In this document: positions 23,205 through 34,353 of the stretch, piece after piece
How the letters are laid out: each line of letters begins with the position of its first letter
How positions within the stretch are numbered: the first letter of the stretch is position 1
From: Polytrichum commune
Lineage: Eukaryota; Streptophyta; Polytrichopsida; Polytrichales; Polytrichaceae
NCBI GenBank assembly: GCA_950295325.1
Contig: OX485804.1
Coordinates: 32,366,001 to 32,430,000, forward strand
Length of the DNA stretch: 64,000 nucleotides
Direction of reading: 5' to 3'
The notes under the pieces: model-generated
Seen by the model: the letters and a program-made list of their open reading frames with translations, nothing else
Database searches by the model: none
What the model was told of the DNA's origin: nothing
Translations under genes and position numbers: made by a program

Positions 23205-26069
23205 GGCTGCCTCGACATGCGAAGAAACTGACTGATCTCCTTCGACTTTCTCTGTACTCTTCTTCCTCTGACAAGATTTTTTCCTGCATGTGGAGTACAC
23301 CCTGACATGCAGTGTCGTGGAAGATGCAAGCCCAAATCTTCCCAAATACTTCACGGCATGCAATTCCTTGTGAGGCTCTTCTGTAATCATCATTCACCAA
23401 AGCCCATGCTGCAGCGGCCAAGAAACGACACAGCTCATGCATTGTAACCTCAAAGCTCTACATCACCATCTGGAAATTTTCATGCCTTTAAGTGTCTTCT
23501 TGGCCACTTCTTGTATAGCTGTCATGTGAAAACACACAATTCTTGCCAGGTGTGGGAAGTTGCGGTTCAAAAAAACTTCATCTTCGAGTGGATTATCCTT
23601 AAGAGGGGTGTACCAGTGTTCCACTGAAATTTCTTGATTTTTTTTTAACCATTTTTTTCTTTTTCTTTCAATTTTCCCTCTTTTCTCATCAACTTGGTTG
23701 TGATTACAAAAGTTTCTCTGATCATATAAATCAGAGTTCTTCTAGAGTTATTTACGAGGTTCATATTTGTCCCTGTGATATTTATTCAATAACTTCCAGG
23801 GTGAGAGTAATTTAGGTCTCTTGTAATTTTTTTGAGGTTTCAAGTCCTCTGCGTGTGCTGTGCTGTTGCCCGACAATGACCCCTGGTTCTGCCTTTGCAT
23901 GAGAATATAATAAAGGTACAGACATGCACAATGAAGTGTGCTGTTAAAACCTGTTTTGTTTTTGGTGGCTTTAACATCTATGAGTAGGTAGCAGGTCTTG
24001 TCGTGTTCAGTGGAATAGTGTTCTCTGTTTAGCATGAAGTTAGATACACATTCACACAACAACTTTACTTGGGCCAGGCTCTCTACTTGTAAAGCTTATT
24101 GTGATAGCCTATTGTTTACTATGTGGAGATTTCTGTCTTCCCATGCTCATCTGTCCGCGAAGTTCTCACTTGAGATGTTATCAGTGCATTATTCGGTGTC
24201 CTGCAATGGCCATGGTTTTTATATTGTTGTCCTGCAAAATGCAACTGCAAAATATGGTCATGAAGTGGAAAAATTGGTGATGTTTCTCTTTGGTTGAATA
24301 GCACTCATGGTGTATATATGTTGCTTCTCTACTGCACCATGCTCATTAAACCCCCTAAGCGCCAGAGTGACCAAATATGGCCGTCCTGTTTTGGGGGAAT
24401 CCTAAACTATAATCCTTTTCTGATTACTAAACATATTGTGAAAAGCTTGGTTGGATAATACAACTGTATGGATGTGTGCTTTTATCTTCTTCTCACAACT
24501 TTCTTTGTGATAAGACTTCTCCTTTCCATGACTCAACTCCAAGCATAATTTATCAAGCCCATCTTAGGGTCAAGGTCTGTATGGCTATGGCAATTGCATG
24601 GGAGGTGAATGACCGGCAAGGGTGAATCCCTGGTTAACAAGGGGGAAGTTGATCCGAGGCGTGACATGGTGGCATCAATGTTGCAGTATTTTATGGGGCC
24701 ACATCTTTTGCTAACGTTAGTAATGCATGGTGGTGTCCCATCACACATGCCATCATGCTCATGATGATGTTCATCATGGTATCCATCATGCCATGCCCAT
24801 CGTGTAACATGGCAACATTGCAACACTATGAAGAGTTACATTCTAACATGTGAAAGTAGGTTAACAACATGTTAACTTGGGGTTTACATCCTATGTGTCA
24901 ACACATGTCTCGCCCATAGGCATGGTTGGACCCATTGCCAACACCTTGAGAATCCACACCTTCTTTAAGACATGTATGGTAAAAGTATGCTTGGGTAACT
25001 ATTCTAGGTACAATAGTCAATATAATGGGGTTGGGGTTCGGGGGGGGGGGGGGGGGGGGGAGAGCCCCATATGATTGTATAATGAACGTGAGAATCTTCA
25101 CTTTGATAATGAATAGGAGATTCATATAAGGTCTAAAATTCTGAGAAAAGTGACTACAACCTCGACTAGGATTGCAAAGCATCTCGTACAGATTACATGT
25201 TTCATGTCTTAGGAGAAGTGGACTAGTTGGAAAGAGTAACCATTTAGCCCTTAAAGAATGCATGGTCGCAATGTACAACCAAATACACAACTTATATGTT
25301 ATATTGAAAGGTTTGGGACCTTCTTTTACACATTGTCTTATGTCAACAAAATAATAAAAATAGACTCATACTTGACATTGGTGATCAAAATATATGAATT
25401 TGCATTGACATAAAATGAAACAAAGAAGGAAGACACATCCGCCAAGGCGGCAGAGTCACCATCCCCATATCCCACCATCATCTGCAGCCCAACTAAGAGG
25501 AACCATAGACAAGATGACTTCAATAGTCGCATATGATACTTATATAATATATTGCCTCAACCTTCCTTTTCCAGCTCCAATCACAACCTTATTTGCCTAC
25601 GCCCAAAAAACTTCTTGGACCCCTTCCTGGCCGATCACAACATTGGTTTTATTAGTAAATCCAGCGTGTGTGCGGGCTGGCTAATCACCATGCCAACACA
25701 CTTCTTATAGGGTTGAAGTGATTTCTTTTTCTTTTTCTTTTTTTTCCTTTTTTTCCCTTTGTTTCCTTTTTTCTTTTCCTTTCTCGGGAAGCTAGTATAT
25801 GTCATTCATTCATCAGCCGAGAGAGAAAGCAGCAAGCCAAGACGGTGAGCTTACCAAACTCTCTGGCCACGAGATTCCTTCACAAATTCTCCACTTCAAC
25901 CGATTCGCAACAATCAGAGATACTTAAAAGTGCGTCGCAGGAGGCTGAATTGGGGTGGAGGAGAAATTCCTCTGAAAATCCATCAACATTTCCGGGGAGG
26001 GCACATCAACATGCGTTCTGGATTGTTTTGGTGAAAGGATTGTTGGTTCTCCCAAACAGCGCCGTCACC
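23205..26069. other. Spacer between the DnaJ gene and PEX7
   Basis: 3' UTR of the DnaJ gene at the left and 5' UTR of PEX7 at the right (from about 25845). Between them lie a run of 21 G at 25040-25060, a CATGATG-rich stretch at 24720-24800 and pyrimidine-rich tracts at 25720-25790. No gene recognised. Confidence 0.4.
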
Positions 26070-29000
26070 ATGCCGATGTTCAAGACAGCCTTCAATGGCT
26101 ACTCTGTAAGTGCCTCTCTTTCTTCTTACATACGCGCTGTTCCAGTCCACGCAACTAAAACAGCATACTCAGACATTACTTTTGACCCTAATTCACAAGT
26201 TGAGTTTACCTCAGGGGTGTCGTTAGTGATCATCATTTAAGATTGTTGTAGAGGCTTCTTCGAAATTTTTGGGGCCAAATAGCAATATCCCCCGGCCTTT
26301 GTACCGCATGTTGTGGTTTCTGGTGATTTGAGCTCACCTTCCGGAACGAAGGTGTTCTTGAAAGTTTGGACTAATTTATACAAGGAACATACAACATACA
26401 TAAGAACATTGGATTATGTATGTACCCAACTGTGTTTTCCGACTCGGTATGCCTTTAAATTTTGAAATCGTGAAGAATTTCACCTAAAAATCTCAGGATC
26501 AGCTTCCTTTGCAGATTTATCTCATAACCCTAAGAAGGGATTGCAAGAATGTTCACCCAATTCACTGGAATTGAAAAGAAACCAGGCTCCATATGGAGTG
26601 AACATCATAAGTTGGCCGTGTTTCCTTTTGTTTTAGGTGTAAACATTCTAACTGTGACTTGGAGATGCAAATACTTGGTCCTCCTCAGGTTCATTGGGGT
26701 TTAATGGATTGCGTTGCCCAACAAATAAATAGTGCTGCTCAAGCAACTTCAGAAAATGCTTGTGGAAAAACGATACTAGTTGCTAATTAGACAAAAGTCC
26801 CAATTAAAGAAAACAAACTATGATGATGTTTCTAGAATTATATACAAGTGCTCTTCATTTTCAGATAAATCATGTTGAACCTTGAATATTGTTGTGATAT
26901 TTTAGCAGTCTGTGTCATTGCTTCCTATCTTTGCATGATTCTTAACAAGGGTCAGATGGATTGTATGCCTTCAGCATTTGGGAAGACCACTGAGCTAAAT
27001 TTTCTTAGAGCCTACCTGAATAAATTCTTTCTTGTATATCCTTGAAGCGAATTAAGAAGAGTTTGTCTTGACTCCCGGCTTTACAGACAAAGAGTAATTA
27101 TTCATTAGAATCAGCCTTTTGGCTTCCTTGTAACTGAGCATTTTTGTTCCATCACATTTTTGTACTTGTCTCTTTCTTTATTAGTGAAATGAGTAAGGAG
27201 GGCATGATATGGTGATGGTTGTGGCCAGGTGAAATTCAGTCCCTTTTTGGAGAATCGAATAGCTGTGGCAACCTCTCAGAATTTTGGTATCATTGGTACT
27301 GGTCGGCAATATATTCTTGATGTGAGTACCTTCCTGAGGTTTTTGAAATTATTCTGGTGAAGTTTCTTGGCAAGCTATATAGCTTCCTCTTCTATGGTGT
27401 ATGAAGTGATTCTCATGTTAGACTCTCATGTTTCAAACTAACATGTTTTGGTCTCAATGCGACAGTTTGTAAGTATCGACATCTGGTTGAAGGCCAAAGA
27501 TTAGAGTTGTTGCTTCCACCCACACGATGGTTAGGTTTACTGTTAAAGTGTTTGTAATCATAGTATAATGGTCTGAGATTATCTGTTTTTCCATCTTGCA
27601 GCTGACACCCAATGGCATGGTGCAAGTTGCCGCTTTTGACACACCTGATGGCCTTTACGATTGTGCGTGGTCTGAGGTAACGCTCTTCTTCCGCTGTAAG
27701 TAATAAAGTGTGCCAAGTTGTGAATAGTTTTCTTGTTTTCTTGTCACTGGTTGTACCTTTCATCGGGGACCTTACTTTTAGAGAGATTATTAACTTGCAG
27801 TTGTCAATCTGTCAAATATGCCTTGGATGGGTTTATCTTACAGTGATACTTGTCTCTTGAAACAGGTGAATGAGAACGTTTTGGTGTCAGCAAGTGGAGA
27901 TGGCAGTATCAAGGTAACCCTTGACCTCTTCCATGTTCTACATGTTCAGTTTACAGAGAAGCACTTATTTTGGTTATTATTTAGAAAACGATCATGCAAG
28001 GGTTGCAAACACATTAGATACGGATTTGGTTTTACTGAATTTGAACTGGACCCCTTGTTGCGATTAACTTTGAATTTTGTGTATGTTTTTCTGCAGATCT
28101 GGGATTTAACAGCACCTCCCATGGCTAACCCAGTTAGAAACCACCAAGAACATGCACATGAAGTGTATGTATCCTCTTTATATTGCTGAAGGGATTTTCA
28201 TGTTCAAGGTCATGGCACTCAAAAATTGCAAGCAATTGTTACGTGCTACTCGTGATTTACAGACGCTGCAGGTGGTACTGATTACTGTGTTTCTGTTGCG
28301 TGGATCAGGGCATCAGTTGATTGGAACATGGTCAGGAAGGACTCCTTTCTAAGTAGCTCCTGGGATGACACCATTCGGGTAGGAAATGGAAGCTCCCTTA
28401 ATACAATTACAGAAAGAAATTATAACTATGTTTTGTGTATTTATACCTATGTCTCTCATATTCGCTTACAAGTAGCCAGGAGCACAATGTTGGTGTTAAA
28501 GAGTTCTCATGTAGAGCAGCTTTCCTGATAAATCTTGACATTGCAACTTGCTTTTTTGGATCTGTATACTAGAATGTCTTAGAGGAGGTTTAACATTTTT
28601 GATCACTGTGGGCTGGGAATTTGAGCAGCTATGGACGCTGGACGATCCTCGGTCTTTGCGAGTTTTTGCTGAGCATTCTTATTGTGTCTACAATGCTACT
28701 TGGTACAATGTCCTAAACCTTGAAGATCAATATTCTTGTAGGTTTTGGTTGGCTGATTGGAAACTTAGAGTAACTCCTCTGGTTACCATAAAATGATTCT
28801 TTCAATAATCAGCTCTCAAAGTATACTGGGCCAAAATGGATGCCAAGTCCATATATATCATAAACCTTTCTTGCCCACCAATTTCCCAGAGAGACAACCC
28901 TCTGAAGTCCTTCAACCCTCAATTTGTAGGGTTAGAGGGTTGCCTCTTTCTCAAGAATAAGGTGGGCAATGAAGATTTGGAAACATACAGGCTTTGTGCA

Positions 29001-29870
29001 TGGAATGTGGACTTGCCCCAAAAATGCCTAGAAAGCCTATGACTATTGAGGATATTCAAGAATGATTCTCAATAGTCATACGCTTTCTAGGCATTTTGTG
29101 GGTGGAATGAGCTATGTGATCTTGCCCCCCAAAATTCTAGAAAGCCTATGATTATTGAGAGAATAATTTTCCAGGGACCATTGGAGTTGAGGGTGGGAAG
29201 GGTTTGAAGGCTTTTCGAGGAGTATGATTATTTGCGGTCTTGCCCAATCAAATCTAGAAAGCCAATGAAACTTGAGAGAAACTTGATCCAGGGACCATTA
29301 GAGTTGCTCTCATTGTCATGATTGATACACATAAAGTTTGGGATATCACTCTCTCCTGCATATCTTAAAACATATCTGCACAGGAATCCAAGGCATGCGG
29401 ACATTTTTGCATCGGCATCAGGAGATTGTACTCTTCGGATATGGGATGTGCGTGAACCGCGCTCCACGTACATAATTCCAGGTCATGAGATGGAAATTCT
29501 TGCATGTGATTGGAACAAATACAACGAATTCATGTTGGCGTCCGGCTCTGTTGACAAATCCATCAAGCTTTGGGATGTCCGGAACCCTCGGCAAGAAGTG
29601 ACACGGATGCTAGGCCACACATATGCAGTTCGACGACTCAAATTCTCACCTCACCAAGAAAGCCTTCTTGCCTCATGCTCATATGACATGACCGTCTGTT
29701 TGTGGGACTACAAGCAACCGGAGGATGCACTTCTAGCACGTCTGAACCATCACACAGAATTTGCAGTGGGTATCGACATTAGTGCTTTGGTAGAGGGTTT
29801 GTTGGCCAGTACCGCATGGGATGAATCTGTGTATGTCTGGCAGCTGGGCTTGGATCCCAGGGCAGCGTGA
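26070..29870 (+). CDS. PEX7: PEX7, peroxisomal PTS2 receptor
   Basis: Cytosolic WD40 receptor that binds the N-terminal PTS2 signal of peroxisomal matrix proteins and delivers them with PEX5. Exons: 26070-26105, 27229-27321, 27602-27676, 27866-27913, 28097-28164, 28309-28378, 28629-28702, 29384-29870; 951 nt, 316 residues, essentially the length of plant PEX7. Family-defining stretches: MPMFKTAFNGYSVKFSPF at the N-terminus, then VATSQNFGIIGTGR, EHAHEVASVDWN, SFLSSSWDDTIRLW, ADIFASASGDCTLRIWDVR, LLASCSYDMTVCLWDY, and HHTEFAVGIDISALVEGL, ending WDESVYVWQLGLDPRAA. All six or seven WD blades are present and no residue looks damaged, so the gene should be functional. Intron 28703-29383 is packed with small repeats. 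Confidence 0.97.
28792..28925 (-). repeat. Dispersed repeat, PEX7 intron
   Basis: Inverted partner of 22640-22800 in the DnaJ gene. Blocks AAATGATTCTTTCAATAAT, TCATAAACC and CTCTGAAGTCCTTCAACCCTC correspond to the complement of that copy. Non-coding. Confidence 0.5.
29021..29097. repeat. Hairpin, 30-bp arms, in PEX7 intron
   Basis: Left arm 29021-29050 and right arm 29068-29097 are complementary over 30 positions with one mismatch (left core TGCCTAGAAAGCCTATGACT; right core AGTCATACGCTTTCTAGGCA), with a 17-nt loop. The arm core TCTAGAAAGCC recurs at about 29132-29142 and 29252-29262, each followed 30-50 bases later by CCAGGGACCATT-GAGTTG. Confidence 0.85.
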
Positions 29871-30547
29871 AATGCCAAGTATCACTTCCAAGTTCTCTGT
29901 TCCTTGAAGCTCCTGGAAGTACTGAAGTGTGTGCCTCTATTCAAGTCTCTACTCTTATGAGGAAGGTAAATCACCTATGTAGTCAACTTGTACACGAGAA
30001 AAATATTCCATGTAGGAGTTTCAAGAATTTTTTTTTGGTCTACAAATGCTTTGGGAATTTTTGGATATCTCTGTCGCATCACAAAGCTTCCAACCAATTG
30101 ACCAAGATACAAATTACATTTGGATTAGTACTGGAACAATCTTGCACACCTTGCATGATCTGGAATTCAAATTATCATATCCCAGACATTAAAGGGAGTT
30201 GAGAGGCACAGAATATACTTGAGCAAATCTTTGCAATTTGAGTCCTAATGTACACTATGAGCAGGCTCTAAATGAGCTCTGGACACATAACGGCGCCAAA
30301 ATCTACGTCCCTGATTACATTGATGTACAAAAATTGGGGGTTTTGGAGGTTGTACATGCAGGAACAGCTACGATCAATGTTTTGAGATGTGTAGACCTTA
30401 TCGGCATCCTTGTGGCAATGCATTCTTTGACACCTTCCTTTCCACATCTAAAGGATGTTCGGAAACTGTTTTAAAGGGATAAGCTTTCATCAGTTATATT
30501 CTTGCCATTGTTTGCTGGGCGTCCGGCTCATGTTTGCTGGGCGTCCA
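29871..30547. other. Gap between convergent PEX7 and membrane-protein gene
   Basis: 3' ends of the two convergent genes. A 15-mer GTTTGCTGGGCGTCC is repeated at about 30509 and 30531, about 22 bp apart. No coding sequence recognised. Confidence 0.4.
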
Positions 30548-33500
30548 TTACTCACTCCAAAGCCCTAGACCTTGAACAAATAAAGTTGAAGCTGTTACAA
30601 TTAAGGCAGCGAAGATCGGGGGCACGGCAAAATCTATCCGTGACTTTGTGAAAAGCTTTGTGGGCGCACAAACTTTGTCTCGGGGACCATCGAGTGGCAA
30701 CCAGAAGCATTGGCGGCATAATGGTAAAGCTTTGTTTCTTTCTAGTGAGCAGGCCTCTGCAATCTCCATGTGAGGAGAAATAGACGTGCTGAAACCCATC
30801 TCAACACTTAGAGCCGCTACTGTCACAGTTGATGCGAGAAGCAGTGTCCAGAACATGGTGTACATTAATACAGGATGGCTTGCCAACTTCTGCACAAACA
30901 GAAAGGCTGTCTGGTTCATACAAGTTTTAAGTTAGAGCAGATTATGACACTCAAATATACATGCACTTGACATGGAATAACCAAAAAAAATTTGATCAGA
31001 ATAATTTTTTCATAGTTGTACATTCCTGAAATGAGTGTACATATCATTTGCAAAAGGTGTATTATGTGGAGTATTGTAAAGAGTTTGGATCCACCACTAG
31101 AGATCATTCCAAGAACGCAATCTACAAGCTCTTTGCCAATTTTTTGAAAAAAATCACCCCATGTCTAACATACATTTTGGAAATTGGTGCCGAAGAAAGG
31201 GAGTTTAGTTTAGTGATCATCCTTAATCACAAGCATGGAAAATGGAGTGTATTGTCTTGACAGCATCTGATCATCAAACAAAACAAAACAAATAAAGAAG
31301 ATACACACACACCAATCTTGCCTCTGTTTACACAACTCAATCTCAACACTCTGTTGCAGTGCAATGAATGTTCAGCACCTGGTAATACCGCTCTAGAATA
31401 ACGATGGGGATGCGAATGTGAGCAAGCAGGGCCATATTTTGCTGCTCCAGCAGCATTCTCATTCTCTCCAAAGTGTGCAAATTAGGTGCCGCCATAATTG
31501 ATTACCCTGTGACCACAAAGTAGTCGAGAACTTAGCTGCCTTTGAATCACCAGCTACTTTAGAATTTGAAAGCCATCACCCAAAAGCTATACAAGCCTTG
31601 ACGTTAAGCTTCAACTGACAGAAGGTTACTGCCGAAACCCTCTCAAAATAGCTTGATACGTGAACCCTGCACAACCAGAAAGGTCAAAGTGAACCCTGTG
31701 AAGAGCTTCCAGATCTTGCCTTGCCTCCGCACGAGAATATTCAATGGCAGTCAATACTTGGGGCATGCCTGCAACTGCTGCCAACAGTATGCAATTCAGA
31801 AAGGTCCATTATAAATCAACAAGAGAATATGAGATATATGTTTAGTTCCATTGTTCCTGGTTCCTAAACATTACTTCACAAAGAAGGAACCACCCCTCGG
31901 AGCAGGGTCCAGGCAAAGTTCGTGCTATTCAAAAGACAATACCAGGAGGAGAATTATTAGGAAGAACATATTTGTCTTTAGTTGCGCCTATATATACTGA
32001 GCTTCGACCTTTGTGGGTCACCCAATTCAGATCACCAGAAGGCCAAATGTGAAGAGACAATTTTCTAATATTAGACCGACGAGATGTGCATTCAAGAAGT
32101 GCGTGTATATTGCAAGAAAGTCCGAAAGAATGTACCCATAACGTATCTGTTAGATCGCAATGAAAGATCATTTCCGTTTAAGACGTACCATCTACCGAAT
32201 GGCTCAGGAACAAAGAAAGAAACCCAGGAAGCCCACACAAGATTAATGCTGGACATTACCAATTCGAAAACATTTGACAATAAAGAAGCATCAACTCGTG
32301 ATGATGTGCACTGGACGAGCTTAACACTGCAGCAATAATACAGAGGCCCACAAGTCATCAAGCCAGTACAGCATAATTCACACTACTGGACTCTCTTCTC
32401 ATAAGACATAATGCGTCAGGAGCAGTAGTTCGGCACTGATCCTGCTACTGAAGGATCAAAAGGGATGTACAGTATGAATGGAGGCACATAACCTACTATG
32501 GGTGAATATATATAGCGCACAATGATCACTTATAAAGAAGCTCTCGAAATACTAAACCCGCAACACAGGAGCAAAAACCTGTACATCCGGAAAGAAAGCT
32601 TGAGTATGCACTCAGCTCACTCTCAAACAAAACATGCCAAGGATATGTGAAAAGTCAACCTCGGTCACTTTAGAAGTTGAAATTAACGAATTCCTCGCCA
32701 CGATTCGTCAGGAGCAGTAGTTCGGCACTACTCCCGCTGCTAGAGTATCAAAAGGAATGTACAGCATGCATCCAAGCGTATAAGCAAGTTCGGTTGAATA
32801 TAATATATATAACGCACATTGACCACTTATAAAGAATATGTCGACACATTAAACCCGCAGCACAGGAGTATTAACGTATACAACACTCAATCTTGCCACG
32901 CCATACAGAAAGCTTGAGTAGCCACGCATCTCGCTGCCAAACGAAATCAAACATAACAAGCATGTGATGAGAACTTAACCTCCGTCACTTTAAAAATAAA
33001 ATTATTGAATGAGACATAATTCGTCGGGAGCAGTAGTTCGGCTTCGGCACTGCTCCTGCTGCTGGAGGATCAAAAGGGATGTACAGCATGAATCGAGGCA
33101 CATTAAGCGTCTATGGGAGAATAATCTATATAGCACACATTGACCACTTATAAAGAAGATGTCGAAACACGAAACCCGGAGCACAGGAACATTCAACCTG
33201 CACGTCGCTCAATCTTGATACTCCTGAAAGCAGGCTTGAGTAGCCACTGAGCTCACTGCTAACAGAATTAAACACGACAAGCATGTGATGGAAACTTAAC
33301 CTCGGTCAGTTCAAACATGGCATCAATGAATAAGACACATGACCGTACGTCACCGAGATCATTAAGACTACGAGTGACCTGACCCCTTCCTCCCCTGTCT
33401 GTCTGCGCAACGAGGGAAAGGAAAGATAAAAGAGGACAGGCCACAAACTTACACTCCAAGACCCGAAACTCTGCTGATTCCAACAGACTCTAAGTACTGT

Positions 33501-33680
33501 CACCCCTGGAAACCTGAATTCTGTACAGACTTTGCTACAAATTGATGCCGCGAGTGTGAAAACGGTCTTCGATGTGGAAGGGGAGACAAGAATGGTAATC
33601 GGTACGAGGGCAAGTCGATTGAATTGGATCGCGATGGTAAATGCGAAGAAGCTAGTGTAGTTCTTCGATAGCTTTTCCAT
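30548..33680 (-). CDS. Probable multi-pass membrane protein, family not recognised
   Basis: Two exons join in phase 0: 33680-33531 (50 codons, ATG start) and 30889-30548 (113 codons plus TAA), giving 163 residues. The donor is AAA|GTCTGT, the acceptor TTTGTGCAG|AAG. Hydrophobic segments appear at about residues 9-32 (FFAFTIAIQFNRLALVPITI), 38-48, 58-80 (MYTMFWTLLLASTVTVAALS) and 137-158 (IFAALIVTASTLFVQGLGL). Between the third and fourth lies a polar stretch with several cysteines (ACSLERNK...CRQCFWLP...VCAP). The 2.6-kb intron holds a tandem array. An alternative donor further on (GAATTCAG|GTTTCC) or an extra middle exon cannot be excluded. The last exon has a good splice acceptor and a coding-like composition, so I trust it more than the first. 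Confidence 0.5.
31343..31495 (-). CDS. 50-residue ORF, function unknown
   Basis: ATG at 31495 and TGA at 31343-31345; the product begins MAAPNLHTLERMRMLLEQQN and continues with ALLAHIRIPIVILERYY. It has the look of an amphipathic helix followed by a hydrophobic stretch. It sits in the intron of the putative membrane-protein gene on the same strand and could be an alternative exon, a small independent gene, or chance. A TTGTGGTCACAG acceptor-like site lies just upstream. Confidence 0.25.
   Translation of the reverse strand: MAAPNLHTLERMRMLLEQQNMALLAHIRIPIVILERYYQVLNIHCTATEC
32405..33345. repeat. Three tandem ~300-bp units
   Basis: Units start near 32414, 32706 and 33022 (spacing 292 and 316 bp). 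Each reads CGTC.GGAGCAGTAGTTCGGC, then GGATCAAAAGG.ATGTACAG, then CACTTATAAAGAA, then AACCCG..GCACAGGA, then CTTGAGTA, then CAACCTCGGTCACTTT or close variants. Divergence between units is substantial, so the array is old. GGAGCAGT and ACTGCTCC flank the TTCGGC loop, giving a small hairpin that is perfect in unit 3 and nearly so in the others. There is no coding frame through the units. Confidence 0.85.
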
Positions 33681-34353
33681 TGCGGCTTCCTCCGGGTTCC
33701 CTCCCTTTTAGCTTCCGCTCAAATTCACGTCCCCAAATCCAATTCCCAAATTCGAGGTCCTCATATTGGCATCCCCAAATTTAGGTACACTCTTCTTGAA
33801 TCTTCTCTTTAAGGTGGATGGGCCTTAAATGGTTATTAGTTCTAACTAGCCCACTTCTAGTAGGATACACAACATGCAATTAGCAAGATGGTATATTAAA
33901 ATAATGATAAGTTGCCTACATATAGGGTAGGGCCTCGAGAACAGGGCATACCTGGAATTAAGGGCTTATTGCTAAGGGTAGTAGTATGAGTTGTAGGCCC
34001 GCAATTTCAAGAATGCCCAATCCAAGAGGGTTTACCCATATAACGAAAAAATGTTGGTTCCATTTCTTTCAAGGATTGCATTATGCCACATGTAATCAAC
34101 ACAATGCATTTATGGCCCCGACATCACCTACAAGCAGGGCGTTCACTTATATAAGGGACACAACTCTAACAATTTTTTAGAAGTGAGAACAATCTGATTA
34201 CATAACAATCCACCACTAACGGTAACGGTAACTATACCTTCAACAGTGGTAACCCAAAAATATATAAGATCCTCCTTTGTACAACTATGCTAAGCTTCAT
34301 GGTCCTGAGAGTGGATTGTATATTCATGATACATATTGTAGACACTTCCAGAA
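33681..34353. other. Spacer
   Basis: 5' flank of the minus-strand membrane gene, then AT-rich sequence. The part around 33830-33900 (GGGCCTTAAATGGTTATTAG, then CCCACTTCTAGTAGGATA) resembles 52590-52660. No gene recognised. Confidence 0.4.

Noticed and set aside
23104-23442. 112-codon minus-strand frame with acidic and Arg-rich parts
   Set aside because: Overlaps the probable DnaJ 3' end on the other strand; no start context, splice partner or family.
25415-25684. 89-codon Pro/Thr-rich frame that might be retroelement-derived
   Set aside because: No motif of a pol or gag protein could be identified and no flanking repeats were seen.
32084-32361. Overlapping plus (84 codons) and minus (89 codons) frames
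   Set aside because: Neither shows a domain or plausible splice link, and they contradict each other; I judged both as chance.
32405-33345. CRISPR-like spacing of repeats
   Set aside because: Units are ~300 bp and diverged, in a eukaryotic intron; no short identical repeats with unique spacers.
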